Shown one piece after another: positions 25,385 through 36,676 of a DNA stretch of 64,000 bases (positions are counted from its first letter, which is position 1; each line of letters opens with the position of its first letter). The stretch covers positions 15,724,393 to 15,788,392 of the forward strand of contig NC_049979.1 in assembly GCF_000003815.2 (NCBI RefSeq). Direction: 5' to 3'. Under the pieces are notes generated by a model. The model saw only the letters and a program-made list of their open reading frames with translations. It ran no database searches and had not been told where the DNA came from. This stretch comes from Branchiostoma floridae. Taxonomy: Eukaryota; Chordata; Leptocardii; Amphioxiformes; Branchiostomatidae. A program made the position numbers and the translations under genes.

Positions 25385-26885
25385 GTCCCCATCCATCTCA
25401 CCAGGAGGTACATATGTATGGGGGAAGTACAGGAATGGACTTGGCACATGGTACCTTACAGTGTGCCGTTTAGTACTGTAACTCCACAGGACAAGCAGTT
25501 ATGTCAGCACACTGCACTTGGTATGGAGGAAGTGCTAGACTGCCCAGCAGAGATGGTAGATTTCAGGGCACCAGTGGCAACTCCACAAGTCAAACTCTTG
25601 TGTAGGAGTAGATGTGCTACACACCTCTCAGCACGCTGTACTTTGGCTGTACGGGGCAGCCACATACATGTACATGTATGAGTAGGAGATATCTCAACAC
25701 AATGTGCTTAGTGTGGACTGGTGGTGGACATGTTAGCTCACCTTACTGACTACAGAGCAACACTTGCTAAGTGCAGTAGACTGCCCACACAACACTTGAA
25801 GGGGCTGGTTGTTGGAACTGCTTGATGTAGACTGGTACCCATCCACACTGAAGCCTGGTGCAATGTCTGTTACCAGTGTTGATGGCACATGCATTTGGCA
25901 ATGGCCCACGGCTGCTAATGGTTAGCCATGCAGGTTATGATAGACTCTTGAACATGTGTTGAAGGTCAAGAGAGGTTGACACATGGAGAATGAGTACTGT
26001 GAGAAATGTTTTCTTTAATATGGTACAAACTTTAGCAAAGTTTAAAAGCTGTGGCATGAATATGTTTCTGTATATACATCTGTTTCATTTAATGGTACAC
26101 AATATTAAACTGTTGCACAGCATATGTATGTATATTTAAGAATAGATTTCATTGACTTGGTGTACTTACATGTGGCTTGATAGTGATATTGTTTCATATA
26201 TACTTGAAACTACACATGCTTTGTATCTATTCTGCAGTAAAGAGAACTGATAAACTAAGAAATTGAAATGTTGTGTTACTAGTAGTTATTTCAGTACGGT
26301 TTGATAAACATTAAATTTAGCTTGTAAGAGAGCAGTGATTATTTGCATGTAATTAATACAGACTTGTGTATTTCAAGCACTGAAAGGATATACCGATAGC
26401 AAAAATGGTCACCAGAACGGTTTTCACTTTGGAGCGGGTATGAGCTAGGCATGCCATGGTTAGTCTAAGACTGAAAAAAAATGGCCAAATGGTCATTATG
26501 CCTTATAGTGGCTGTATTTTGCACAGAAGATTTTTATGACTTTAATTCATAAAGTTGACATGGAACAGTCAGTTGGTCATGGTGTGAAAACTTAAGGCTG
26601 CCAGATGGACTTGAGCATTGGATCTTTATATAGCAAATTGAGACATGTAGACAGATGAAATGTGCCAAGACAGGTTTTGTGAAGCCCAAATATTCTCATA
26701 TATTTCCATGAGAGTCGCAGAGAGTATATACTGTACTGTATATATATATGCATATTGGCAGAGTTTCATAGATTCATCTTATTGTTAGAACATTAGATGG
26801 AAGCATACATTGTAAGCACACACTGGATTGTGTTACTAGATTGTATTTATTGTTTCAGCTCAATAAATGATGCAATGTATGATAT
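25385..26885 (+). other. ASB3 3' UTR with poly(A) signal
   Basis: Follows the stop at 25382-25384. A canonical AATAAA is at 26862-26867, in CAATAAATGATG, placing cleavage near 26885. No competing gene is seen on either strand here. Short open frames in this stretch have no protein character. Confidence 0.6.
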
Positions 26886-27026
26886 ATTTTTCAGTTGTAA
26901 TTATTGTCAGCTCCCCTACAGTTAGCAACATGACAACACAATGATGGAGACAATAAACTCCAGTTTTCAGACAAATAGAGAATATTCACAATCTACAACA
27001 TTTGTGTATATATTCTATCAAGAACC

Positions 27027-27237
27027 TACTGTAATTCACTTTATCTTCACGGTACCAAATTTTCACGGTCTGAGAAAATTGAACTCGTTCTCGGAACTAA
27101 ATGTTCACTGTCGAGGCAAGTGCGCATGAAAAAAGTCTGTGAATTATTTTTTATCGGTAATGATAAGTTCACGCTATAGTCGTCACCGTGAAAACCGTGA
27201 ACATAATATTACAGTGAAAAAATCAGGAATTACAGTA
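27027..27237. mobile_element. TA-flanked MITE between the ASB3 and ANAPC5 3' ends
   Basis: Ends are TA|CTGTAATTC and GAATTACAG|TA, exact inverse complements. Internal inverted CACGGT/CCGTGA blocks give the same architecture as the TACTGTAAATGC elements at 24768 and 58036, so it probably belongs to a sister family. It sits in the convergent spacer between the ASB3 and ANAPC5 3' ends. Confidence 0.8.
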
Positions 27238-27428
27238 TATTTTATCAAGATCATATTGTATATGCCTGATAAAAGTATATTCATAAACAATTGTTACAAT
27301 GAAGAGTTTAGAAAGATGCCTTATGAGGCAATTGAAGAAGGTCCTACAATTGGTATGGAAAACCAGTCTTCTGGTTGTTTCAATTTAGTTTTTAATGCCT
27401 TCAATCTAGATGATCCATATTTCTTTGA

Positions 27429-30400
27429 TCAGAAGATGTTGAGGATCTGTGTGGGGTTGGTGGGTACCTGCTGGTCTAACTGGCGGAACTGCAGGGCACA
27501 CCTGTTCCTGTCTGCTGAGTTCCCCACCTCGTTATACAACTGAGCCTGATAGTACAGAACGTCCTTTACTCGCGCAGGGGCCTCCACTTTCTGGAAACCC
27601 TCCAGAGCGATGCCTAGGGTGCCGATGGCCGACAAGATGGCTGCCTTCCTCTGAGTAGGGTGTTTGGGATCAGAAGATGCTAGCTGGCACTTTGCCAGAA
27701 GGAACTGTGCACGAGATCTGTTGTAGAGCGAGCCGTGAGACAGGACCTGGACAGAAAGACAAACAGTTATGATACCACTTCTCAACATATGCAAAAAATT
27801 TCCAATGAGGGGACAGAAGGAAGAAAATGACAGGTAACTCTAGCCTGATTTAAGTCATGTTCTATACTTGGCTTTTTTGTTCACATGTACTATGTACTAA
27901 AGAGAAAGCAAACTATTTGGAGATAGGTGATGTTGAAGAGGAAATAATTTCAGTAAAAACAATGGATGATTCAAACAACAGTAGGTTAGCCTGAGTATCA
28001 TCCGTATTCTACCGGGGCTCCTTACACTCGCTACCCCTAATTAGGGAAGTGAGTGTAGGGAACCCCGGTAGAAATAGGATGGTACCCAGGCTAACAGTAG
28101 GTACTGGTAACAATAAAAGTCAATCCACAGTACACTATCAGTAGCCTAGTGTAAGGTAAGTACCAGTATTGAACTGTATTCGTAATATTGTATCCGGAAC
28201 ATGAACCATACCTGTGGCATGACTTGTTCTGTCAGAGCTAGTGCCTGAGTGGGTAGCTTCATGAGTAGCTGGATGTGTGCGATGTTGAGCTGTGCCATGG
28301 TGGCCATGTGGTTCAGGTGGTGCTCCTTACACAGTGTCAGGCACTGCAGGAAGTAGCTGTTGGCTGTGGTGAGGTTGGAAGCAGCAGTGTACACCTCCCC
28401 CAGAGCCAGCAGTACACCTACAGATGGGTAAAGATGTAAATGTTGAGTAAAACACATAGGATACACAAGGCACATGCGTTGTGGGGCATTTTTGGCATGA
28501 GGAAATGTGTAATTGTAACACGTGTAAATTTGCAATACAAATGTGCTACATGTTTAAATTGAATGAAAATCAAAACTGCAATTCTATTTAATGCTAAATC
28601 AAGTCACTCTACTTACCATACTCAAGTTTAGCTGCTTACTACCTGTTATTCTGAGCTTGCTAACTAAAAAATTGCTAAACCATGTACCTGCATGTATCTC
28701 TGTGATTGTGGTGGAGGGCTCCTCCCTGCACTTCTGCAGTAGTTCCTGTAGATGTTTACAGGCCCCCACACTGTCACCCTTCTCCTTCAGCAGTAGTGCT
28801 CTCCTGTACTGGGCCTCTGTGTTGTCCAGCGCTGCCAGACTCGTGATGGCAGTCTCCGCAGCAGTCCACTTGTGGTTCCTCAGTGCTCGGTCAAAGTTGA
28901 TGCACTATTGAGGAATACATAGTTACAGAAGGAAATACAAAACTACACATACGATACCAGTGAAACCAACTTATAACAGAATCTCCAGAACATTAAAATA
29001 TAAAAAATCACAAAGTAAACACCATTTAATCTCTTTTTTTATGTAGCAGTTGTAAAGCTACTAAAGGTTTTTACTTAGCTCATGAGTTATAACTTTGGAG
29101 GTAGAACCCGCTAGTGGTCTTGCCAAGAGTAGGAGTATGCCCCAGTGAGAGTGGATCAAACCTGTACCAGTTTGGTCTTTGTAAAACTGGTGTGTTACAC
29201 TTTGGGTTAATTCACCATTTATGCAAAACAAACCTGTTCTGCAAACATCCAGACCCTGGCATTCTTCTTGATATGGTGGAATTTCTCCTTTAGCAGCTGC
29301 AAGATCTCATACACACAGGTGTAATTCCCCTGGTCAGCATGGATCACTGCAAATCAAGATTCAAGACACAAGGTAAGAGGTAATGTGTGAGGGGGAAAAC
29401 GGAACAGAATATTATGCAGTCTTTCTATCTAAAACAGTCCCTTGTTGAGGTATTGATACATGTACTAAAATATGTGGTAATGATGATATGCATGTTTTAC
29501 CTACTAGTACAAATGCCTCTACAGCAAAATACCTTATACTATATTATAGTTCTACCTGCTAGGTGAGAAAGCACCAGGCAGCCCAGCTCCTTGTCCCAGT
29601 GGTTGGTTGTGGGGTTCCCACTGCCGTGCAGCAGCAGCTGGATGTTCAGCAGGGACATGGCGCTCTTCCCGTACATCTGCCACAGCGCCGTCTGTAGAGC
29701 AAAGCACGATGCCACCAGCTCGGGGATATAGTGCAGGCAGTTCAGGCTGTTACTTTTGGCGAGGTACTCAAACACTCTGGCTGGCTTTAACCCTGCCTGT
29801 GCCTTCAGCTTGGTGAACATCTGTACAGCCATGGAGGCCAGGTAGGGAAGGGTTAGCACGCTGGCACGGATGACAGACCGCTGCAGGAGCATGGCCACTT
29901 TGGATTCATCTTGCTCCAGACGGCTCAGCCAAATAAGTGCATGCTGAAGGCAGACATTGTCGTTAGTAACCTGTGCCAGACGTATCGCCTCCTGGAGAAC
30001 TGCCATGGCTTCCTCGCGGTGCCCGAACCGGCAGTGTAGCGAAGCGAGGTTCAACGCAGCATATCGGTAGCTTCTCGCTGCCATCGCATCCTCGTTAGGT
30101 TTACTCTGCTGGTTGTGTTGTGAGTGGAGGGAAAAGCGGTCAAAGTAAAGATGGAGGCTCTGTACTGCTCCACACCACTCGTACACATTCATACTGTTCA
30201 GATAACTCAGGTAGTGTGCTTCCACAAACAGCGGGTTGCTCTTCAGGAGTCTCTGTACTTGCTGCTGCAACTCAGCCGGTGATGATGCCTCTGCATCATT
30301 GTAGTTATTCTGAAGTCCCAAAGAAAGGTAATACTGCGCTTGGCGATAGGACAGTATCGTTGAATCCTCCTTACCGACCTCCAAGTCCTCTCTCCGCATG

Positions 30401-31975
30401 CCTTCCCCTTCATCTGCCATCTCCATCGCATCGCTTGTATCCAGGTTGTCCCTCACTGATGACTTTCCTTCCTGGCAGTACTCCATCAGCAGTTCGTAAA
30501 GGGATGACACCTGGCTGAAGGACAGCTTGTCGAAGGCCAGCACCATCCTTCTGATGAACATACCCACCACCCCTGCCCTCTGCAGCAGTGGTTCCTCCCC
30601 CTCAGCTGACAGGTTAAACAGTTGTTCTAAAGACTGCATGAAGTCTGTTAGCACCATCAGTCCATCCTGTGCCATCTCCTTCAGCTTGTTGTCCAGCCAT
30701 CCAACAACAGTCTCTGCTGTTGAGGGATCCCCTTCAGCCAGTTTCTCCACCTCTCTGCGCAGGTCTGCAAGTGTCTCGTCTGGACTTTGGATCCACTTCA
30801 GAAGGGCAAGGGAAAAGTTACGCTGTAGTCGAACACCAAACAGCAGAGTCTGCAAGAAACATTATAAGGTTAAAAATATGCCGTTACACATGACATGTAT
30901 ATCAAAATGGTTTTGCATCATGCATGCAAATACTATTTCAGTGTATAATGACATGAAGAAACAAAAGGTATTGAGACTGACTTTTGTGTTTTAAACTCAA
31001 CAAAGACCTTTTAAATTTAATGAAGAAGTATTATTATACCTTAGTGAAGACATCTGTTATCCCCTGACTCCGCTCAGCCTTACTCTGCACATATTCACTG
31101 ATCAGGATCAGGAGGGAGATCTTGTGGGGGGTGACCCACTCCCGCCAGGGGGGGTCGGGCATGATCCCCCCACTGTGGTCAGCCGTCACTGCCCCGGGGG
31201 TCGGGTGGAACAGGTCTCCCTGGAGAGCATCCATGGCATTCACAACAGTACTCTCTGTCCTGGAAATTATGAAGTGTTATTCAGGGCTCGAAATTAACAT
31301 AGTCCCATAGGCCCGGGGCAACAAAAATTTAGGCCGGGAACACTAGAAAATCACTTTGGGACCTTTTTTGGGACGATAAAAAAATTATCAACATCAGAAT
31401 GTAATTTTTAGTTTTATTGAGAAGTTAACTGGGGTAACGGGAGCTTGGTGGCAGCTTATTTACTGATGATCTGCTCGATTCTCCCAAGGAGGTTGAAAAA
31501 AAAGATTTTCCCAGCTGCGCGCCACGGCGTTTATTTACATGGAGTAAAATCTTCCGAAGGAAATTCGACATGTAAGTCCTAAAGTTCTACACAAACAGTG
31601 TACATCTTTAATGTCAGAAGATAATAATTCTCCTTCTGATGGCCCAAAATCACCAGTTAAAAAGTTTTTCTTCCCAACCTCCACTTGTTATGTTTGGTTT
31701 GTCTCAAATTTCTGGACAAGACATGTTTTTGAATCTGCGTTGATTTCGAGTTTATTGTATACATGTAATTGACAATTAGTTATACAGAAATTTTGTACTC
31801 TGAGTCTGACTCAACATTATATTTATTGTTGTAATACATACTTCCTACGTGGGACCATCCATCCTCACTTCGGGACGATTGGAATTTATTTTTGGGAACA
31901 CTTCTGGGACAGTAGGGGGAAAAGTTAATTTCGAGGCCTGTTAGTTATTGTTAAAAGAATTACGTACCTGTCCAT
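27429..31975 (-). CDS. ANAPC5: ANAPC5, anaphase-promoting complex subunit 5 (7 coding exons, 791 aa)
   Basis: Platform subunit of the APC/C ubiquitin ligase, a TPR-type protein. Exons in transcript order: 31975-31968, 31259-31040, 30849-29556, 29346-29234, 28904-28688, 28417-28212, 27746-27429; total 2376 nt in frame. The first coding exon holds only ATG GAC AG before a good donor (GTACGT); its frame continues through exon 2 (MDRTESTVVNAMDALQG...). The ATG at exon 2 'MDALQG' is a fallback start. Family signatures: WVTPHKISLLI (~45), GMFIRRMVLAFDKLSFSQV (~180), EAHYLSYLNSMNVYEW (~290), YAALNLASLHCRFGH (~340), LLQLLKEKF-type helices, and the C-terminal YYQAQLYNEVGNSADRNRCA with ALQFRQLDQQVP. 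Human ANAPC5 is 755 aa. Intron 1 contains a 659-bp element ending 22 bp from the exon 2 acceptor. It shares a 500-bp divergent spacer with RBM34. Confidence 0.95.
27985..28095. mobile_element. Fold-back element with 5-bp target duplication
   Basis: An 111-bp near-palindrome: GTTAGCCTGAGTATCATCC at the left pairs with GGATGGTACCCAGGCTAAC at the right, with CTACCGGGG/CCCCGGTAG further in. AGTAG flanks it at 27980-27984 and 28096-28100. It lies in an ANAPC5 intron and shares its TAGCCTG end with the palindrome at 1435-1478. Confidence 0.8.
31282..31940. mobile_element. CAGG-ended inverted-repeat element (hAT-like) in ANAPC5 intron 1
   Basis: The left end CAGGGCTCGAAATTAAC and right end GTTAATTTCGAGGCCTG are inverse complements with one mismatch over 17 bp. 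Interior also shows imperfect inverse similarity (TTTTTGGGACGA and GGGACGATTGG). No long open frame is present, so it is non-autonomous or decayed. CAG ends are typical of hAT elements, but no exact 8-bp duplication is visible; GTTATT occurs on both flanks only at an offset. Confidence 0.65.
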
Positions 31976-32475
31976 TAGAAGTCTTTGAATCGTTTGATTA
32001 GTAGTAATAATGCAATTTCCATGTATACTCTTCTGCAGGAAGCACGAAAAAAAAAGTTTTAGAGCCTGAAACTGGGATAGAACATCTTAGATGAAATTAA
32101 TACATTTTTTTGTCATCCTCACGTCAGCTGTCAGATTGGGGGTCCCCAGGGAATGCCACAACACAATTTGGGAAATGGAATGCATGACATTCTTCCAAAT
32201 TCATGAAAGGCAGGAAACTCTGTGCAATACTTACTTAAACTATACTTCGTTGCTGCTCTTCAGGAGACGTTGATCAGCAAAAAAAAGGCTGTTTTGGGCA
32301 AAAATTGCACAAGATATCGAGAGAAGAATCTTCCTGGCTACAAAAATGGCGGGCATGACCATGATGCATGATGGGCAGTAATGGTAACCTTTGACCTGTA
32401 AAAGTTTGCATGTGTGCGCGTGTTACCAGGCAAGTAGGGGTTTGAATCGTCAATATCAACATTTAAAGGTTAGGA
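31976..32475. promoter_or_regulatory. Bidirectional ANAPC5/RBM34 promoter region with YY1-like site
   Basis: Start codons of the two divergent genes are 500 bp apart. AAAATGGCGGG at 32343-32353 matches the YY1 site seen in many TATA-less housekeeping promoters. No TATA box was evident. The position makes shared control likely; transcription start points are not determined. Confidence 0.6.
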
Positions 32476-35400
32476 ATGGAGTCAAAGAAAATCATGAGGT
32501 AAGTGCCGGCATTTTAACCGTTGCATGTTGTCCAAAGAATAACCATAAGCTCAACCAGTGCTCTTTCTCATGACGTTTAAGTCAGCACTGTGGGAGGGGG
32601 GAACCATATCGTCTGCCTGGGCTGGACACAGCTTGCACAGTACGATACATGCAGAATATTTTCGTCCAAATTGGACACAAATGGTCGTTATGATACATGT
32701 ATGGTATTATTTCTACACAATAATGCTTTAAAAACAACTTATACTGCTGCATTCCAGTTGATTTTTAGATGTTCATATAAAATCAACCATTTTCCTTCTT
32801 GATGCAGTGCTGGATTATTTCTTGATGGATACACTGTTGGGGGTGTCGCCAACTTCTTGGCAAAGCAGAAGACTCCCAACAGTTCTGCAAAGAAGAAACT
32901 TAAGACAGAATCTGTACTATCAGATCTGTCAGCCCTTTTCAGTCCAACATCACCTTTTAGCTCATCCCCTGGGATAGGCAGTAGTAACAACTCCAGCTCT
33001 GTGCGGCAGCATGGTAAAAGGAAAGCTGAGGATAGTACTATTTCTTCCAAGAAAAAAGTGAAGGAACTTAAGACGATGAGTAGCAAAGAGGAGTCAAATA
33101 ACACAGTGCAAAGCCCCCAGACAACAACAAGGTCAGCAACAACAACAGCAACAGCAGACAACACTCAAAGTCAAAGTCAAGGGTCTAAGAAAGGAAAGCG
33201 AAAGAACAAAAGCATGATACCAGCAGAGGGACAACCTGTAAAAAAATCATCAGTCGATGATGTCCCTGTTGTGAAAGGAGGATCAAAGACTCCACCTGAA
33301 AATACCACTACGTTGCCTAAAAACACGAAGAAAAGGAGAAAGAGGAAGTTATCAGACAGCACACAGGGAACTACAGAGCAAGTGACTGTAGAAGACACAG
33401 GCCAGGTTCAAGTTTCTGAGAATTCTGAGCCACTCAAGAAGAAGAGGAAGAGAAAGAAGAAGAAAACTAATGCCACGATTTCAGTTCCAGCATCTGATAC
33501 TCTAGACAATAAAGATGGCACAGCAGGAAGTGCCAATGTACAGGGAAGTAAGAACACGGTCAAGAAATCACCTGTGTCTCAGCAATCAAAGGACCCGAAT
33601 GCAAAAAAGGATCTTGAAGACCAAGATGAGACATCAAGAAAGAAAAAAAAGCGTGATTCCAAGATTTTATCAGAAAGGTACAGATTATCAAACTTAAAGC
33701 TTCATATGCTCCTGTATCTTTCCATCCTTTGTTAATTTAAATATTTATGACAAATAGGTACATGTAATACATATAGCATACTGATAGTTGATTTGTTCTG
33801 TCTTCTGAACTTTTGAAGAGAGTCACTCCTGAAGAATGCAGACCAAGCGGAACAGACTAGGAAGGAGCAAGTAAAGAAGAAACAGGAGGAAAAGAAGAAG
33901 ATGATGACCATCACTGAACTGGAAGATGCAAACCCAACTCCTGGCAAGAGGCTGCGTGATCCTGAGAGGGACCAGAGGACAGTGTTTGTTGGGAACCTGC
34001 CTGTTAGCACAACAAAGAAGGTACAGAAATGAAATACACCGTTATACACGTCTTGTATATATGTAAATACATGTAATACTAACCCGCTTAAAACACTTGT
34101 CCTGTCCTTTACATTCAAATCAGTTTTTCCTGTACACTCAAATTTATTTTTCCTTGTTTATTTGCACCGGGCATTTGTGTTGTGACTTACCCATGCGCAG
34201 TCTACTGTTAATCTGTGAAAGAGGCTAGGCAGTACGAAAGGCTAGTACGAAAAAAGAAACACACATAGTACATGCTTTAACACTATAAATAACAGCAACA
34301 GTAAGCAATGTGTCGTATAATCTATACTTTTTCAGTAAGAATTTATTATTACTACTTTAACAATCAACTAACATCATAGAGTAACTGTTTTGTTTGACTG
34401 ATGTTCCAACAGGAGTTGAAGAAGATGTTCCGGAAGTTTGGTGAAATCGAGTCAGTCCGGTTCAGATCAATAGTAAGTTTATCTATTGACCAAAGTGCTA
34501 CAGCTTCGGCCAGTGAAAACAAAGCTATTATCAACTAGAAAAAGCTTAATGTGATGGGTGCAAATTGGAGGTTGAAGGTATAGGTATCGAGGAAAACTGT
34601 TCAAATGAACAGATTTTTCTAGCAACTGTTGCTTCCCTATTTGTTGACAAAGTTTGAAATTAGAAATGAAAATTGTATTTGTTACATTTTACATGACCAG
34701 TTTATAACTTCACCTTTATTACCATTTTATTCCAGGCTCAGTCTAATCCAAATGTCTCCAAGAGAGTAGCCATGATGAGGTATCTGTTACATTCTTGTGT
34801 CCAGATACAAAAAGTAGTACCTTCTGCACATGTCCGTGTGAACCTTATAGTTATAGTCCCATTAAGGAAGAAATATTTTGTCTTGAACTTTTGAAGGATT
34901 TTTGCATTGTTAAATTGGTCTGTACAACGCTGTATCTGACTTTCTCTTGATGATTTCCATGACAGACAAGAGATCCAGGAGAAGAAGAAGAACATGAACT
35001 GTTATGTGGTGTTCACAGAAGAGGCATCAGCACAGGCTGCACTCAAAAGGTTAGGGCTATGCTGCACACAGACTCTTGAAAATGTACACATATAACATAT
35101 TAAGTCATTGGCAATATCCAATGTTTACTTAGAATTCTATGGTTCTTTATGTCTTGATAGTTTTCAAATTTTGTCTGTTTTTTTGTGTCTCATCATTGAA
35201 CCAAAGTGGAATACTCAGGTCCCTTGTTCTCCTCTTTAGATGGTAAGGATTACAATGTATCTACTTACCTTTTGTATGTTTTGTGTGTATTCAGGAATGG
35301 TACAATAGTTGGAGGGTCACACCATATTAGAGTGGACTTGGCTAGCAACAGCAAAAAGGTATCAGCCAACTTAAGAAGTCTTCATAATATTTGATTTTCC

Positions 35401-36676
35401 TGTATTTCACTCACTTAAGATAATGGTTCTTACTGTTAAATACCAAGCCATTAACCATTGATTTGTCTCCTTTTTCCCAGTTTGACCACAAGTTATCTAT
35501 CTTTGTTGGCAACCTTCCCTTTGGTGAGTATACAGCATCAATCAAGTTTCTCAAATCACATCACATTCTAATTACATTACATTTTAGTGGATTTAAAGCA
35601 TTATTAGCCTGAATGCCTTACTGTTCCAATACTCCCTACCTGTACAAATGCCATTTTGTTCCATTCCCAGATGTTGAGGATGACTCAGTGTATGAACACT
35701 TCTCTCAGTGTGGGGAGGTGGAGGGGGTCAGGATCATCAGGGACAGCAAGTCTGGGCTGGGCAAGGGATTTGGTTATGTGCTGTTTCAGGTGTGTGCTCC
35801 AGCTGTTTCCTTCATATTTTGTAAACTATTCAATGCTATTTTCTGTAATCAGATAGACTTTTTAAAAACTGTTGTCATTTAAGAGCAATGAACAAGTATT
35901 GACCAATTGTCACACGTCCCCTGTATCCTGGATGTGTTGTTGCATAAAGAACACCAGTGTTTTTTGTGTTCATGTTCATGCTCACTATTTCCCATACAGG
36001 ACTCTGCATCTGTAGGTCTAGCCATCAGACTGAATGAAAAAACATTTTCTGGAAGAAAAATCAGGGTGAAGAGGGCTGTCAAGAAAGAAAAAGTCAAGAA
36101 CACAATATCCTTTCTAAAAGCCAACATAGAAAAGTCCTGCAGACCTTCATGAACTGCAGAAAGGCTTTCATGCCAATGACAAGACAACATGATCATTAAG
36201 TTCATTACGTTATTAGACTCTAAGATGTCATCACATTACATATTACGGAGAAATAGAAAAAAGTAAATGAAAAAAGTGACTTCACTTGTTTTTGTTAAGA
36301 TGATTATTTCTATCATAATCTGTTATGTATTAAAAGCCAAAAGATCATAATGTACAAGTATCTAATTATCAGCAAATGTGTTTTATTTTTCACCTGCAAT
36401 TTTCTTCATTGTAAGTAGAAATGGTAATGCAGACTGTTGATTATTCCTTAATAGTTTTATCACAGCTTTGGGTCAGGCTCAGCATCAAAAGGCAACAAAC
36501 CCTTCCTGAAGGGCAAGTTTTCCCAAAAGAGTGACCAAGGCCTCAAATCCCACAGGAAGGACAAGTTCCAGCCCAAGGATAAAGCAATGGGATTAAAGAA
36601 GAAACAAGGAGGGAAGAAAGAGAGGTGGAGAAACAAGCCTGGGTTCAAGGGAGGGATGAAATCTAGAGGAAAATGA
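32476..36676 (+). CDS. RBM34: RBM34, nucleolar two-RRM RNA-binding protein (11 coding exons, ~617 aa)
   Basis: Nop12-family protein, expected in the nucleolus in large-subunit ribosome assembly. Exons: 32476-32498, 32808-33677, 33819-34020, 34413-34472, 34736-34779, 34966-35049, 35295-35358, 35481-35523, 35671-35789, 36000-~36133, 36466-36676. Residues 8-300 are a disordered lysine/serine-rich tail with basic clusters such as KKKRKRKKKKT. RRM1 (~352-450) has RNP2 TVFVGNLPV and RNP1-like NCYVVF, with the family segment ESVRFRSI and RVDLAS at its end. RRM2 (~454-533) has IFVGNLPF and GKGFGYVLF. The C-terminus is basic (KKKQGGKKERW...RGK). Human RBM34 is 430 aa; the extra length is in the N-terminal tail. 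The donor of exon 10 (AAAA|GTCCTG) is weak and chosen because it keeps frame; the exact junction, or an extra small exon, is uncertain. Confidence 0.9.

Noticed and set aside
30120..30994. Plus-strand frames of 132 and 155 residues
   Set aside because: They lie opposite the long ANAPC5 exon 29556-30849 and mirror its codons.
36134..36152. Alternative RBM34 end reading on to a stop at 36150-36152
   Set aside because: The following exon (36466-36676) has the expected basic C-terminal character and joins in frame, so a premature end is less likely; the weak donor keeps some doubt.
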